Positions 1-10,213 of a stretch of 64,000 nt of DNA are shown one piece after another. The stretch comes from an uncultured Collinsella sp. GTDB taxonomy: Bacteria > Actinomycetota > Coriobacteriia > Coriobacteriales > Coriobacteriaceae. The position numbers and the translations under genes were made by a program. The stretch is from positions 62,001 to 126,000 of the forward strand of contig CABSNK010000001.1 of the NCBI GenBank assembly GCA_902479075.1, in the 5' to 3' direction. The notes below the pieces were generated by a model that ran no database searches, was not told the DNA's origin, and was given only the letters and a program-made list of their open reading frames with translations. The stretch's first letter is position 1, and every line of letters begins with the position of its first letter.

Positions 1-412
1 TTAATTCCGGGAAGACGCGATTGCTGCATTCTACACATTTAACTCTTTGATGGGCTGCTTTGGGGCAAATTCCTGGCTCCCACTCATTAGCACAAGCAGG
101 CGTATAGCCAATGCCCCCGTCCTTTCTGCGATATCCATGAGCGTAAACATCTTTGCGCCCGGTAAAGAGACTGCGAAAGAGCTCGAGTTTATCGCGTGCT
201 GGGCTCGCGCTGGTGACGATGCCCTCGATTTGTGCTCGTTCATCGAACAAAGCGCCAGCTTCTTCCCACTCTTCTAGCGTTGCGTAGCGTACGTCTGAAC
301 CGTTGTTGCAAATGACGATTTGTCGGTGTTGGTCCGATATATGTGTGATCGTCTGATCGTATTTAAATTGTGCGGTCCCACAGAGGGCGTATTGATGCAT
401 GGCGTTGCCCAT
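1..412 (-). CDS. Partial TOTE-conflict-type primase (AEP) domain protein
   Basis: The gene runs off the left edge, so only an N-proximal piece is visible. On the minus strand the frame is open from about 511 to 1 after a TAA at 512-514; the first ATG in it is at 412. The segment from about 195 to 1 reads LFRSLFTGRKDVYAHGYRR, then GYTPACANEWEPGIC, then RVKCVECSNRVF. This F-x-GR-x-DVYA / SPACANEW / C-x2-C-x-NR pattern matches the start of the archaeo-eukaryotic primase domain of TOTE conflict-system proteins, from memory of that family. The residues before it (about 70 codons) are not recognised. Because of the TAA and the lack of a convincing ribosome site, it may be an N-terminally truncated remnant. 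No intact neighbour lies upstream; a MITE-like repeat sits about 200 bases away. Confidence 0.5.
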   Translation of the reverse strand, partial: MGNAMHQYALCGTAQFKYDQTITHISDQHRQIVICNNGSDVRYATLEEWEEAGALFDERAQIEGIVTSASPARDKLELFRSLFTGRKDVYAHGYRRKDGGIGYTPACANEWEPGICPKAAHQRVKCVECSNRVFPEL

Positions 413-620
413 TTGAATGCCGTCCTTGTATTGGAGTTGTTGAGACGAGGGTACGGCATTACGGCTTTTTGGGATATGTAATTTCGATTCAAGTTTGCTA
501 ATGGCAAGGGATTATTCTGCGAGCGGCTTTCGGTCGATGCCAAGGCGCGCGACGGCCCTTGATAATCAGGGTTTGCGGTCATATGGGTAGCCGGAGGCGT
601 AAAGAGCGGACCTCATTCAG

Positions 621-852
621 ACCCGGTGGGCAAAAAATGGCAAATATGAGTACTGTTGCTCGGTTAGTCTCATATCATTTGAGAAGTATCTAAGACCAAT
701 TGACTGAGTTTTAGTATATTCACCCCCCCCTAAACACGACGATTCGGGGCTTTATGGAGCTTGAAATCGGTGGGAGCGGGCAATTTCAGCGAAATTTTGC
801 TGTTACTAAATTTATGACAGTACTCATATTTGCCATTTTTTGCCCACCGGGT
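621..852. repeat. MITE-like element with perfect 36-bp terminal inverted repeats
   Basis: Bases 621-656 and 817-852 are exact reverse complements over 36 bases, beginning ACCCGGTGGGCAAAAAATGG and ending ACTGT inside. The 160 bases between them carry a run of eight C at about 722-729 and no convincing gene. Size and structure fit a non-autonomous transposable element or a mobile palindromic repeat. No clear target-site duplication was seen (flanks CATTCAG and ACCGCTA). It accounts for most of the gene-free stretch 512-1019. Confidence 0.75.
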
Positions 853-940
853 ACCGCTAGGGGCTAGTCGAAGCTCCCCTAAACAGCTGGGAATGCGCCG
901 ATCGTCAGCATATCTTGTATATGGATGGCTCAGCAAAAGA

Positions 941-1006
941 AGTTGCGGTGAAATAGGGATTGATTTGTGGCCATACGCCAAAAACAGTCCCTATTCCACC
1001 GCAAGT
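941..1006. repeat. Palindromic intergenic repeat, family A (copy 1)
   Basis: The left arm AGTTGCGGTGAAATAGGGA and the right arm TCCCTATTCCACCGCAAGT are imperfect reverse complements separated by about 28 bases. The same arms recur at 4213-4280 and 48091-48158. It lies just downstream of the minus-strand DegV gene. Confidence 0.7.
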
Positions 1007-1019
1007 GGTAAAGGTGCCC

Positions 1020-1880
1020 CTAGTGGATGGGCTGGTAGCGGGGACAGTAGCTAATGGCGATGGCGTCGACGCCTACATGGGTGGCGATGGTGCAGCCGAT
1101 GGGGCCGGTGCCGGCGTCCACGTAGTTCTGGCCTGCGAGTGCTTGGTTGACGAGCTCCTGCTCCTCGGCGGCGCCGGTCGTGAGCACACGCACGCTAGAG
1201 CCCGGATGCTCGGTCAAAAATGCGAGGCAATCGGCCATGGTGTTGGCAACGATGCGCTTGGCGCCGCGGCCCTTTTTGATGACCTTGATCTCGCCCGATT
1301 TCCACTCCGGCGAAACGGCCAGGCGAATGTTGAGCATCTGCGTGAGCTGGCCGGCGAGTTTGGGCGCGCGGCCGTTCTTAACGAGGTTCTCGAGCGTGCG
1401 AGGAATCAGCAGCAGGTGGGCGTCGGGCAGCGTCGCTCGGATCTGCGCCTCGGTCTCGTCCAGGCTGCGGCCGTCCTCGCGCATGGCCAGCGCGTACTCC
1501 ACCAGCAGGCCCTCGGCAGCCGAGCCGGTGCGCGAGTCGATGCAGCGCACGTCGAGCTCGTGGGTATCGGCGACCTGGCACGCGTTGGCGTAGCAGGCAG
1601 ACCACTCGCTGCACAGCGAGATAAAGATGGCACTATCATGGCCGTCGGCGAGCACGCGGTCAAAGAGCGCCTTGAACTCGCCGGCGCTCGGCTGCGAGGT
1701 GTGCGGCAGCTGCTCGGAGCCGGCCATGCGCGCGACGTACTCCCCGGCGGTAATCTGCACCTGGTCGAGCAGATCCTCGCCCTCGATAATCACATGCAGC
1801 GGAATCACGTAAATGCCGAGCTCTTGGGCGCGGGCGGGGGAGATGTCCGACGTGGAGTCGGTTATGATGGCAAAAGACAT
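1020..1880 (-). CDS. DegV family fatty-acid-binding protein
   Basis: The product is 286 residues. It begins MSFAIITDSTSDISPARA, the typical DegV N-terminal strand and loop (TDSTSD), and has the fatty-acid-pocket region around HTSQPSAGEF and RTLENLVKNGRAPKL. DegV (FakB-like) proteins bind fatty acids and, in some bacteria, present them to the FakA kinase; no fakA is visible here. The start at 1880 is preferred over an upstream ATG because GAAAGGTG lies just before it. A second DegV gene is at 58190-59044. It ends next to a family A palindrome. Confidence 0.85.
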   Translation of the reverse strand: MSFAIITDSTSDISPARAQELGIYVIPLHVIIEGEDLLDQVQITAGEYVARMAGSEQLPHTSQPSAGEFKALFDRVLADGHDSAIFISLCSEWSACYANACQVADTHELDVRCIDSRTGSAAEGLLVEYALAMREDGRSLDETEAQIRATLPDAHLLLIPRTLENLVKNGRAPKLAGQLTQMLNIRLAVSPEWKSGEIKVIKKGRGAKRIVANTMADCLAFLTEHPGSSVRVLTTGAAEEQELVNQALAGQNYVDAGTGPIGCTIATHVGVDAIAISYCPRYQPIH

Positions 1881-2036
1881 AATTGCACCTTTCGTTGGGG
1901 CGCTTGCGCGCCGCCTTCTGAGAGCAAAGTGCGACAAGTATAGTTGAGTCGTTCCACATTACTAGCTTCAATTGTTGAATAGTCAACAGTTTGAAGTGCC
2001 GGTGTGGAAATCGTCAACTGGGGAAGAGGAATGCCG

Positions 2037-2699
2037 ATGGAGGCGTTGGAGATAGGCAAACGGCCGGTCGTGCTGTTCGATTTTGACGGCACGGTGGCCG
2101 ATACGGGCTGGGCGGTGATGACCTCGACGTGCAAGACGCTGGCTGCGCGCGGGTTTTCGGAGGCGCAGATGGGTGATCTGCGCCGCATGATCGGGCCGCC
2201 CCTGTGGAAGAGCTTTCACGACTTTTACGGCTTTTCCCGCGAGGAGTCGCTTGTGGTGGCCGACGAGTACCGTGCTTTTTTTGATGAGCTGGGACCGGAG
2301 GAGTATCCCGTGTTCGACGGGGTCCCCGAGTTTCTGGATGGGTTGGCCGCCCGGGGCAAGCGTATGGCCGTGGCGACGTCGCGCATGGAGGCCAAGTGCA
2401 TCGACATGGTGCGTGAGCTCGGGCTTTCTCAGTTTGAGGCGGTGGTTGGCATGAATCCGCCGCAGGGACGCGAGACCAAGGCCGATTCGGTCCGCGATGC
2501 CCTGGCGGCGCTCGGTGCGACGGCCGACGATGCCGTGATGATTGGCGACCGCTTTAACGACGTCGAGGGCGCGCACGCGATGGGCGTGCCGTGCATTGGC
2601 ATCTATTCGGGCGCGGCGGCGCCGGGCGAGCACGAGGCCGCGGGCGCCGATGCGGTGGTGCACTCGGTGGCCGAGCTTGCTAAACTTTTCGCTATATAA
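2037..2699 (+). CDS. HAD hydrolase, phosphoglycolate phosphatase-like
   Basis: The 220-residue product has the HAD motifs in order: DFDGTVADTG (nucleophile and acid/base Asp), ATSRMEAK (motif II), the Lys in ETKADS (motif III) and GDRFNDVEGA (motif IV). The helical cap between motifs I and II is that of the Gph/PgmB-like subfamily. The substrate cannot be told from sequence. GAGGA lies six bases before the ATG at 2037, which favours it over ATG 2031 or upstream GTG codons. An M20 dipeptidase gene follows after 54 bases on the same strand. Confidence 0.85.
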   Translation: MEALEIGKRPVVLFDFDGTVADTGWAVMTSTCKTLAARGFSEAQMGDLRRMIGPPLWKSFHDFYGFSREESLVVADEYRAFFDELGPEEYPVFDGVPEFLDGLAARGKRMAVATSRMEAKCIDMVRELGLSQFEAVVGMNPPQGRETKADSVRDALAALGATADDAVMIGDRFNDVEGAHAMGVPCIGIYSGAAAPGEHEAAGADAVVHSVAELAKLFAI

Positions 2700-2753
2700 G
2701 TATGTGATGTGAGGGGCGGGCACGCTCGCCGCTCATTGGTAAGGAGGTCGTCC

Positions 2754-4190
2754 ATGAATCAGGTGGAGCAGAGCGTTGCCGAGTATGTCGATGAGGTCTG
2801 GGAAGATGTCGTCGCCGATATCGAGCAGCTGGTGAGCTATCCGTCTGTGGCCGTTGCTGCCGATGCGGAGCCCGGTGCGCCGTTTGGCCGCCCGGTTCGT
2901 GATGCGCTCGATTGCGCACTCGGTATCGCGCAAAAGCTCGGCTACCAGACGAGCGATGACGAGGGCTTTGTGGGAATCGCCGATATTCCGGGTCGCGGCG
3001 ATAAGCAACTCGCGACTATCTGCCATGTGGACGTGGTGCCCGCCGGCCCCGGTTGGAACACCGACCCGTTTGCGATGGAGCGTCGCGAGGGCTGGCTGCT
3101 CGGCCGCGGCGTGATCGACGACAAGGGCCCGGCGGTGTTGTCGCTCTACGCCGGCGCCTACCTGCTCAAGCACGGCATTGTGCCGCGCTATACCTTCCGC
3201 GCGCTGTTGGGCTGCGATGAGGAAGTGGGCATGTCCGACGTTCACCATTATCTGGAGAACCACGCGAACCCCGACTTTCTGTTTACGCCCGATGCCGAGT
3301 TCCCGGTCTGCAATGCCGAGAAGGGCCAGTTTGGGGCGACTTTTGTGAGCCCCAAGATCGACGGTGGGCGCATCGTATCGTGGAGCGGTGCCGAGGCGAG
3401 CAACGCCATTCCGTCGCAGTCTATCTGCGAGCTCGCGATTGCCGCCGATGAGCTTCCGGCACCCGTTGAGAACGCCGACCGCCTGGAGATCACGACGCTC
3501 GATAACGGGCATGCGCAGATTTTCGCCCACGGCATTGGCGGTCATGCCTCGATGCCCGAGGGAACGATCAATGCTGTCGGCCTCATCGTGGCGTATCTGC
3601 GCGAGGCCGAGGACGCGTTTGGCGCCCGTGACGAGCGCCTACTGACGCCTGCCGAGCACGAGTTTGTCAAGTTTCTGGCCTTTGTGCATGCGGACGCCTA
3701 TGGCCGCGGCCTGGGTATCGATGCGACGAGCCCCGCGTTTGGCCCGCTCACCTGCAACCCCGGCGTCATCCGTGTGGTGGATGGTCACATCGAGCAGGTC
3801 ATCGACGTGCGCTTCCCCGATAGCACCAGTGCCGATACCATCTGCGAGCAGCTCGAGCCGCTCGTGGGCCGTTTTGGCGTGACGTATCGCGTGGATCGTG
3901 CCAAGGTGCCGTTCTCGGTCTCTGCCGACGATCCGGCCGTGAGGGCGCTTATTGATACCTATAACGAGTTCACGGGCAAGCATGCCGAGCCCTTTGCCAT
4001 GGGCGGCGGCACGTACGCGCGCAACTTTGCCCGCGCCGTCTCGTTTGGCCCCGAGGAGACCGGCCTGGAGCTGCCCGCATGGGGCGGCCAGATGCACGGC
4101 CCCAACGAGTGCGCCAACGAGGAACAGCTCAAGCAGGCGCTCAAGATTTATATTGTTGCGATTCTCCGCTTGAACGAACTGGAACTTTAA
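2754..4190 (+). CDS. M20 family dipeptidase (PepV-like)
   Basis: This 478-residue protein is a co-catalytic zinc metallopeptidase of clan MH. Metal and catalytic positions are visible: CHVDVVPAG (first His and Asp), RGVIDDKGP (bridging Asp), GCDEEVGMSD (catalytic Glu and metal Glu), TPDAEFPVCNAEKG and the C-terminal MHGPNE histidine. The length and the DDKGP pattern match PepV/Sapep dipeptidases, which release amino acids from dipeptides in the cytoplasm. The ribosome site TAAGGAGG lies seven bases before the ATG at 2754, so the start is firm. Confidence 0.88.
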   Translation: MNQVEQSVAEYVDEVWEDVVADIEQLVSYPSVAVAADAEPGAPFGRPVRDALDCALGIAQKLGYQTSDDEGFVGIADIPGRGDKQLATICHVDVVPAGPGWNTDPFAMERREGWLLGRGVIDDKGPAVLSLYAGAYLLKHGIVPRYTFRALLGCDEEVGMSDVHHYLENHANPDFLFTPDAEFPVCNAEKGQFGATFVSPKIDGGRIVSWSGAEASNAIPSQSICELAIAADELPAPVENADRLEITTLDNGHAQIFAHGIGGHASMPEGTINAVGLIVAYLREAEDAFGARDERLLTPAEHEFVKFLAFVHADAYGRGLGIDATSPAFGPLTCNPGVIRVVDGHIEQVIDVRFPDSTSADTICEQLEPLVGRFGVTYRVDRAKVPFSVSADDPAVRALIDTYNEFTGKHAEPFAMGGGTYARNFARAVSFGPEETGLELPAWGGQMHGPNECANEEQLKQALKIYIVAILRLNELEL

Positions 4191-4212
4191 GGTTACGCGG
4201 TTTTCCAATCTA

Positions 4213-4280
4213 AGTTGCGGTGGAATAGTTCCTAGAATGGGCCATTTGATGGCCAAACAGGAATTATTTCACCGCAACTT
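4213..4280. repeat. Palindromic intergenic repeat, family A (copy 2)
   Basis: AAGTTGCGGTGGAATAGTTCC at the left and GGAATTATTTCACCGCAACTT at the right form an imperfect 21-bp inverted repeat. It sits between the dipeptidase gene and pstS. The rest of the gap up to 4482 shows no gene; it presumably holds the pst promoter, but no clear Pho box was identified. Confidence 0.7.
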
Positions 4281-4482
4281 TGTTTTTATTGGTGTAAAAA
4301 GCGTGCCATGCTTGGGCGGGGAATGTTATTCGTTTGTAAAGCCGAGCCGCGTTTGCGGTAAGGGTCTATCAGATGCCCGTAAGAAACCGCAGTTGGCGCG
4401 AGCGCTGCCCGGTCGGGGCCGTATCTTTCCAAACAGCAAAGCGGGCAGGGTGCCCGCGATTCGCATGTATGAAAGGAAGATC

Positions 4483-5421
4483 ATGCTCGATCAGGCTTAT
4501 TCTCGTCGTCAGTTCCTCGGCCTCGCTGGTGGTCTTGCCAGCATCGTCGGCCTCGGCCTCGTTGGCTGCGGTGGCGCAGACGCTTCCAACGCTGCCGACA
4601 AGGGTAGCGCCGCTGCTGCCGAGTCCGTCTCCGGCGAGGTGACCTACGACGGTGCCTCTTCGTTCCAGGCTCTCGTCGAGGCCGCTGCCGAGAAGTTCAT
4701 GGATGCCAACCCGGACGTCTCCGTCTCCGGCTCGGGCAACGGTTCGGGCAAGGGTCTGACCGCTGTCGCCGCCGGCACCGTCACCATCGGTAACTCCGAC
4801 GTCTTCGCCGAGACCAAGCTCGAGGCCGACCAGGTCAAGAACCTCGTCGACCACGAGGTCGCCGTTGTGGGCATGGGTCCCGTCGTCTCCAAGAACGTGA
4901 CGGTCGACGACCTGTCCCTTGAGCAGCTCAAGGGCATCTTCTCCGGCCAGATCACCAACTGGAAGGAGGTCGGCGGCGACGACGCCACCATCGTCGTGCT
5001 CAACCGCAAGGCCGGCTCCGGTACCCGCGCCACCTTCGAGGCGGCCGTCTTTGGCGACGAGACCGTCGACTTTAAGGGCGACGCCGAGCTCGACAAGTCC
5101 GGCGATGTCCAGACTCAGATGGGCAGCACCGACAACGCCATCTCCTACCTGGACTTCTCGCACTTCGATGACTCCAAGTTCAACGCCATCAAGGTCGAGG
5201 GCGTGGAGCCCAAGAGCGCAAACGTCACCGACGACTCCTTTAAGATCTGGGCGACCGAGCACATGTACTGCGCTAAGGACGCCGACGAGGCCACCAAGGC
5301 CTTCCTGGAGTTCATGCTTTCCGACGACGTCCAGGGCAAGCTCGTCGAGGAGCAGGGCTTCATCCCCGTCTCTGCCATGAAGGTCGTTAAGGATGCCAGC
5401 GGCAAGGTCTCCGCTAAATAA
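4483..5421 (+). CDS. pstS: Phosphate ABC transporter substrate-binding protein PstS
   Basis: The 312-residue product is the extracellular phosphate-binding lipoprotein of the Pst importer. The N-terminus has SRRQFLGLAGG, a Tat-like twin-arginine signal, followed by the lipobox LVGC, so it is probably exported folded and lipid-anchored. The PBP_like/PstS body includes GASSFQALVEAAAEKF, GSGNGSGKGL, ITNWKEVGG and the phosphate-loop RKAGSGTRATFE. GAAAGGAAG lies just before the ATG at 4483. It is the first of four pst genes in one operon and is likely induced by phosphate limitation (inference from the family). Confidence 0.95.
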   Translation: MLDQAYSRRQFLGLAGGLASIVGLGLVGCGGADASNAADKGSAAAAESVSGEVTYDGASSFQALVEAAAEKFMDANPDVSVSGSGNGSGKGLTAVAAGTVTIGNSDVFAETKLEADQVKNLVDHEVAVVGMGPVVSKNVTVDDLSLEQLKGIFSGQITNWKEVGGDDATIVVLNRKAGSGTRATFEAAVFGDETVDFKGDAELDKSGDVQTQMGSTDNAISYLDFSHFDDSKFNAIKVEGVEPKSANVTDDSFKIWATEHMYCAKDADEATKAFLEFMLSDDVQGKLVEEQGFIPVSAMKVVKDASGKVSAK

Positions 5422-5445
5422 GTAATCGCCCCGGAAAGGTTTGCA

Positions 5446-6354
5446 ATGGCAAAACAGCTGCCAAAGCGCGACCTTGAGAACGTGGGCCTGGGCGTCACGG
5501 GCGCGTGCGTAGCGCTCGTGACGTTTGTCGTTGCCGCGCTCATCTTTATGGTCGCCCAAAAGGGCCTCTCGGCTTTTCTCAAGGACGGCGTTTCGGTCGT
5601 CGAGTTCTTCACCGGCACCAAGTGGGACCTGGCCAACACAGCCGAAAACGGCCTGCCCTATACCGGCGCCCTGCCCCTGATCGTCACCTCGTTTGCGGTC
5701 ATGGTGCTCTCCACGCTCATCGCATTGCCCATCGCCATCGGCTCTGCCATCTTTGCAGTCGAGATTAGCCCTAAGTTTGGTTCCAAGGTCTTTCAGCCGC
5801 TTATTGAGCTTTTGACCGGCATTCCCTCGGTCGTCTTTGGCCTGATCGGCTTTCACGTGGTTGTCGGCCTTATGAAGAGCGTTTTCCATGTGAGCACGGG
5901 CCTGGGCATCTTGCCCGGCGCCATCGTGCTGGCCGTCATGATCCTGCCGACTATGACTACGCTTTCGGTCGACGGCCTGCGTGCCGTGCCCGACAGCTAC
6001 CGTCAGGGCTCGCTCGCGCTGGGCTACACCCGCTGGCAGACCATCTGGCACGTGGTGCTCAAGTCTGCCATGCCGTCGCTCATGACTGCGGTCATCCTGG
6101 GCATGACCCGCGCCTTTGGCGAGACGCTCGCCGTGCGCATGGTTATCGGCGGCATCGAGGCCATGCCGACGTCGCTGCTGTCGCCGGCGTCCACCATCAC
6201 CACCACGCTCACCACGTCCATGGCAGTCTATGCCGAGGGCTCGGCCCAGGACGATGTTCTGTGGGCGCTTGGTCTGCTGTTGATGGGCATGAGCCTCATC
6301 TTCATCCTGATCATCCATCTCATTGGCCGCAAGGGGGCGAAGGCTCGTGGCTAG
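5446..6354 (+). CDS. pstC: Phosphate ABC transporter permease PstC
   Basis: The 302-residue inner-membrane permease has six predicted membrane segments and the BPD_transp_1 coupling region (DSYRQGSLALGYTRWQTIW with EAA-like features). It begins 24 bases after pstS with GGAAAGG in front and overlaps the pstA start by 8 bases. It forms the channel with PstA. Confidence 0.94.
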   Translation: MAKQLPKRDLENVGLGVTGACVALVTFVVAALIFMVAQKGLSAFLKDGVSVVEFFTGTKWDLANTAENGLPYTGALPLIVTSFAVMVLSTLIALPIAIGSAIFAVEISPKFGSKVFQPLIELLTGIPSVVFGLIGFHVVVGLMKSVFHVSTGLGILPGAIVLAVMILPTMTTLSVDGLRAVPDSYRQGSLALGYTRWQTIWHVVLKSAMPSLMTAVILGMTRAFGETLAVRMVIGGIEAMPTSLLSPASTITTTLTTSMAVYAEGSAQDDVLWALGLLLMGMSLIFILIIHLIGRKGAKARG

Positions 6355-7269
6355 CACGCGCATCCATACCGACGAGGCGAGACTCGGGCGCGTCCAAAAG
6401 CAGGACCGCATCGCCACGGGCGTGCTGACGGCGATCGTCGCCATCGTCATGCTCATCGTCATCTCCATGGTGGCCTATATCCTGTTCGAGGGCATCTCGA
6501 CGCTGATCCAGCCGGGATTTCTCACGCAGCCCGCGCGCGCCAACGGAACCCAGGGCGGCGTGCTCTACCAGCTGTTCGACTCGTTCTATCTGCTGCTGAT
6601 CACCCTGGTCATCTCGGTGCCCATCAGCTTGGGCGGCGCGGTCTTCCTGGTCGAGTACGCACCGAACGGCCCTATCCGCGACATCGCCTCCACCGCCATC
6701 GAGACGCTATCCTCGCTGCCTTCCATCGTCGTCGGCATGTTCGGCTTTCTGGTGTTCTCGGTACAGCTGGGCTGGAAGTATTCCATCATCTCCGGCGCCG
6801 TCGCGCTCACCATGTTCAACATTCCCATCCTGGTGCGCGTGATTCAGCAGGCGCTCGAGGACGTGCCGCAGGCCCAGCGCGATGCGTGTCTGGCTATGGG
6901 CCTCACCCGCTGGGAGGCCACGCTGCACATCCTGATCCCCGAGGCCATGCCCGCCATCGTGACTGGCATCGTGCTTTCGGCCGGCCGCGTCTTTGGCGAG
7001 GCCGCGGCGCTGCTCTTTACCTCGGGCATGAGCTCGCCGGTGCGTCTGAACTTCTTGAGCTTTAACCTGTCGAGCCCCACCTGCGCCTGGAACGTGTTCC
7101 GCCCCGGCGAGTCGCTCGCCGTGCACATCTACAAGATCTATGGCGAGGGCAGCCCCGAGGCCCAGCAGATCGTCTGGGGCACCGCGGCGCTGCTGATGAT
7201 CTGCGTGCTGCTGTTTAACGTAGTCGCCCGTATCGTGGGCAAGCAATTGGCAAGGAAGATGACGGCCGA

Positions 7270-7273
<4 letters not shown>
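6347..7273 (+). CDS. pstA: Phosphate ABC transporter permease PstA
   Basis: This is the second Pst permease, 308 residues from a GTG start at 6347, chosen because AAGGGGGCGAAGG lies just before it and it overlaps the end of pstC. It has six hydrophobic segments, LSSLPSIVVGMFGF and the EAA-type loop AQRDACLAMGLTRWEATLHI. The stop overlaps the pstB start as ATGA, indicating translational coupling. Confidence 0.93.
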
Positions 7274-8142
<869 letters not shown>

Positions 8143-8197
8143 TCCGGGACATGCTTGAGGCCCGCGGCGGCCACGGTTGCCGCGGGACTGATTGGAG

Positions 8198-8235
8198 AGG
8201 CGGGTCATCTCTTGCGTGAGATGGCCCGCCTTTTT
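8198..8235 (+). terminator. Rho-independent terminator of pstSCAB
   Basis: AGGCGGGTCATCTC and GAGATGGCCCGCCT form a near-perfect 14-bp stem with a short loop, followed by a T run. It lies about 55 bases after the pstB stop. Confidence 0.85.
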
Positions 8236-8252
8236 GCTCCGCGACCGAAACG

Positions 8253-8287
8253 ACCACCACAAAGGGGACAGGCACCTTCGTGGTGGT
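8253..8287. repeat. Palindromic intergenic repeat, family B (copy 1)
   Basis: The core is ACCACCACAAAGG, an 8-9 base centre of the type GGACAGGCA, then a mirrored CCTTCGTGGTGGT. Four more copies lie at 19329, 56519, 57479 and 59522. This copy sits between the pst terminator and the ABC-F gene. Confidence 0.75.
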
Positions 8288-8347
8288 TTGGGGTGGGGCT
8301 CGCTGCTATCATGGACAACGTTGAATTTCTACGAAGGAGCAGGGCAT

Positions 8348-10207
8348 ATGGCGATTCTTTTGGGATGCGATTCCGTCAGCCTAGAGTTTCCCACCAAGCA
8401 TATTTTCGATAGCGTAACGCTCGGCGTGGGCGAGGGCGACCGCATTGGTATTGTCGGTAAAAACGGCGACGGCAAGTCGACGCTGCTGAGTGTACTCGCG
8501 GGCACGCTGGAGCCCGACGATGGCCGCGTGACGCATCGCCGCGGCACCACGATCGGTCTGCTTGGCCAAAAGGACCAGCTTGTCGACACCGATACCGTGC
8601 ATCATGCCGTTGTGGGCGACACGCCCGAGTACGAGTGGGCGTCGAGCCCTCGCACGCGCCAGATCCTCGCCGGCCTCATTAGCGATGTGCCTTGGGAGGG
8701 CACGGTGGGCGAGCTTTCGGGCGGTCAGCGCCGCCGTGTGGACCTCGCGCGCCTGCTGATTGGTGACTACGACGTGCTCATGCTCGACGAGCCCACCAAC
8801 CACCTGGACATGCGCACCATCAACTGGCTCGCGCGTCACCTTAAGGCCCGCTGGCAGCGCGGTCAGGGCGCCATGCTCGTGGTCACGCACGACCGCTGGT
8901 TCTTGGACGAGGTCTGCACCAGCATGTGGGAGGTCCACGACGGCCAGGTCGATCCCTTCGAGGGCGGCTATTCGGCCTACATCCTGCAGCGCGTAGAGCG
9001 CGACCGCATGGCCGCGGTTACCGAGGAGCGCCGTCGCAACATGGCGCGCAAGGAGCTCGCGTGGCTAAGCCGCGGCGCCCAGGCTCGTTCCACCAAGCCC
9101 AAGTTTCGCGTGGATGCCGCTCGTGAGCTGATCGCCGACGTGCCGCCCGTGCGTGACGAGCTGGAGCTCAAGCGCTTGGCCGTGAGCCGCTTGGGCAAGC
9201 AGGTTATCGATGTGGTCGACGTGGATGCCGGCTATGCCGATACCGACGGCGCGCCCAAGCAGGTGCTCACCGATGTGACCTGGCTCATTGGTGCGGGCGA
9301 CCGCTATGGCCTTTTGGGCGAGAACGGCGCCGGTAAGTCGACGCTGCTCGACGTGATCCAGGGCAAGATTGAACCCACGCGCGGCCGCGTGAAGATTGGC
9401 CAGACAGTGCGCTTTGGCGTGCTGTCGCAGCAGCTCGAGGAGCTCAAGCCCTACATGGGCGACACGATCCGCGAGGTTCTCGGCAACTATAAGAAGTACT
9501 ACGTCATCGACGGCAAGGAGACTTCGCCCGAGAAGCTTTGCGAGCGTCTGGGCTTTACGACGCAGCAGCTCTGGAGCCGCATCGGCGATCTTTCGGGCGG
9601 CCAGCGCCGTCGCCTGTCGCTGTTGCTGACGATTCTGGACGAGCCCAACGTGCTCATCCTGGACGAGCCGGGCAACGACCTGGATACCGACATGCTCGCG
9701 ATTGTCGAGGACCTGCTGGACGGCTGGCCCGGCACGCTGATCCTGGTGACGCACGACCGCTTTTTGATGGAGCGCGTGACCGACCAGCAGTGGGCGCTGC
9801 TCGACGGCCACCTGACGCATATGCCCGGTGGCGTGGACCAGTACCTGCGCCTGTGCAACGCTACCGCCGAGGGCGAGCCCGTGGGCGCGCCGAGCGCCAA
9901 GACCGGCACGTTCGACACCGGTGCCGCGGCAGCTGCGGCCGAAAAGCCCAAGTCGAGCGGTCAGCCCAACGGCCTGTCCAACGCCGAGCGCCAGAAGCTC
10001 CGCCGCGAGGTGAGTTCGCTCGAGCGCAAGATGGAGACGCAGCGCACCCGCGTTGAGGAGGCCGAGGCAGCAATGGCCCAAGTCGATCCCACCAACTACA
10101 CGGCGCTCGGCGAGCAGCAGGCAAAGATCGACGAGGCTCACGCTGCCATGGACGAGCTGGAGATGGCGTGGCTCGAGGCGAGCGAAAAGCTCGAGGGCGA
10201 GGAGTAG
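8348..10207 (+). CDS. ABC-F family ATPase (Uup-like)
   Basis: The 619-residue protein has two ABC domains without membrane segments. Domain 1 has VGKNGDGKST, LSGGQRRRVDLARLL and LMLDEPTNHLD; domain 2 has LGENGAGKST, LSGGQRRRLSLLL and LILDEPGNDLD. An Ala-rich linker precedes a C-terminal coiled coil from about residue 540 (many Lys/Glu heptads), as in Uup. ABC-F proteins act on the ribosome E-site region or, for Uup, bind branched DNA; none exports substrates. ATG 8348 is used because AAGGAGCAG precedes it. Antibiotic protection cannot be inferred from this sequence alone. Confidence 0.9.
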   Translation: MAILLGCDSVSLEFPTKHIFDSVTLGVGEGDRIGIVGKNGDGKSTLLSVLAGTLEPDDGRVTHRRGTTIGLLGQKDQLVDTDTVHHAVVGDTPEYEWASSPRTRQILAGLISDVPWEGTVGELSGGQRRRVDLARLLIGDYDVLMLDEPTNHLDMRTINWLARHLKARWQRGQGAMLVVTHDRWFLDEVCTSMWEVHDGQVDPFEGGYSAYILQRVERDRMAAVTEERRRNMARKELAWLSRGAQARSTKPKFRVDAARELIADVPPVRDELELKRLAVSRLGKQVIDVVDVDAGYADTDGAPKQVLTDVTWLIGAGDRYGLLGENGAGKSTLLDVIQGKIEPTRGRVKIGQTVRFGVLSQQLEELKPYMGDTIREVLGNYKKYYVIDGKETSPEKLCERLGFTTQQLWSRIGDLSGGQRRRLSLLLTILDEPNVLILDEPGNDLDTDMLAIVEDLLDGWPGTLILVTHDRFLMERVTDQQWALLDGHLTHMPGGVDQYLRLCNATAEGEPVGAPSAKTGTFDTGAAAAAAEKPKSSGQPNGLSNAERQKLRREVSSLERKMETQRTRVEEAEAAMAQVDPTNYTALGEQQAKIDEAHAAMDELEMAWLEASEKLEGEE

Positions 10208-10213
10208 GCGAGA

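Noticed and set aside
4369..6468. A 699-codon open frame on the minus strand opposite pstS-pstC
   Set aside because: It is antisense to the clear pst genes, rich in His, Asp and Gly as expected from the mirrored GC-rich codons, and matches no family.
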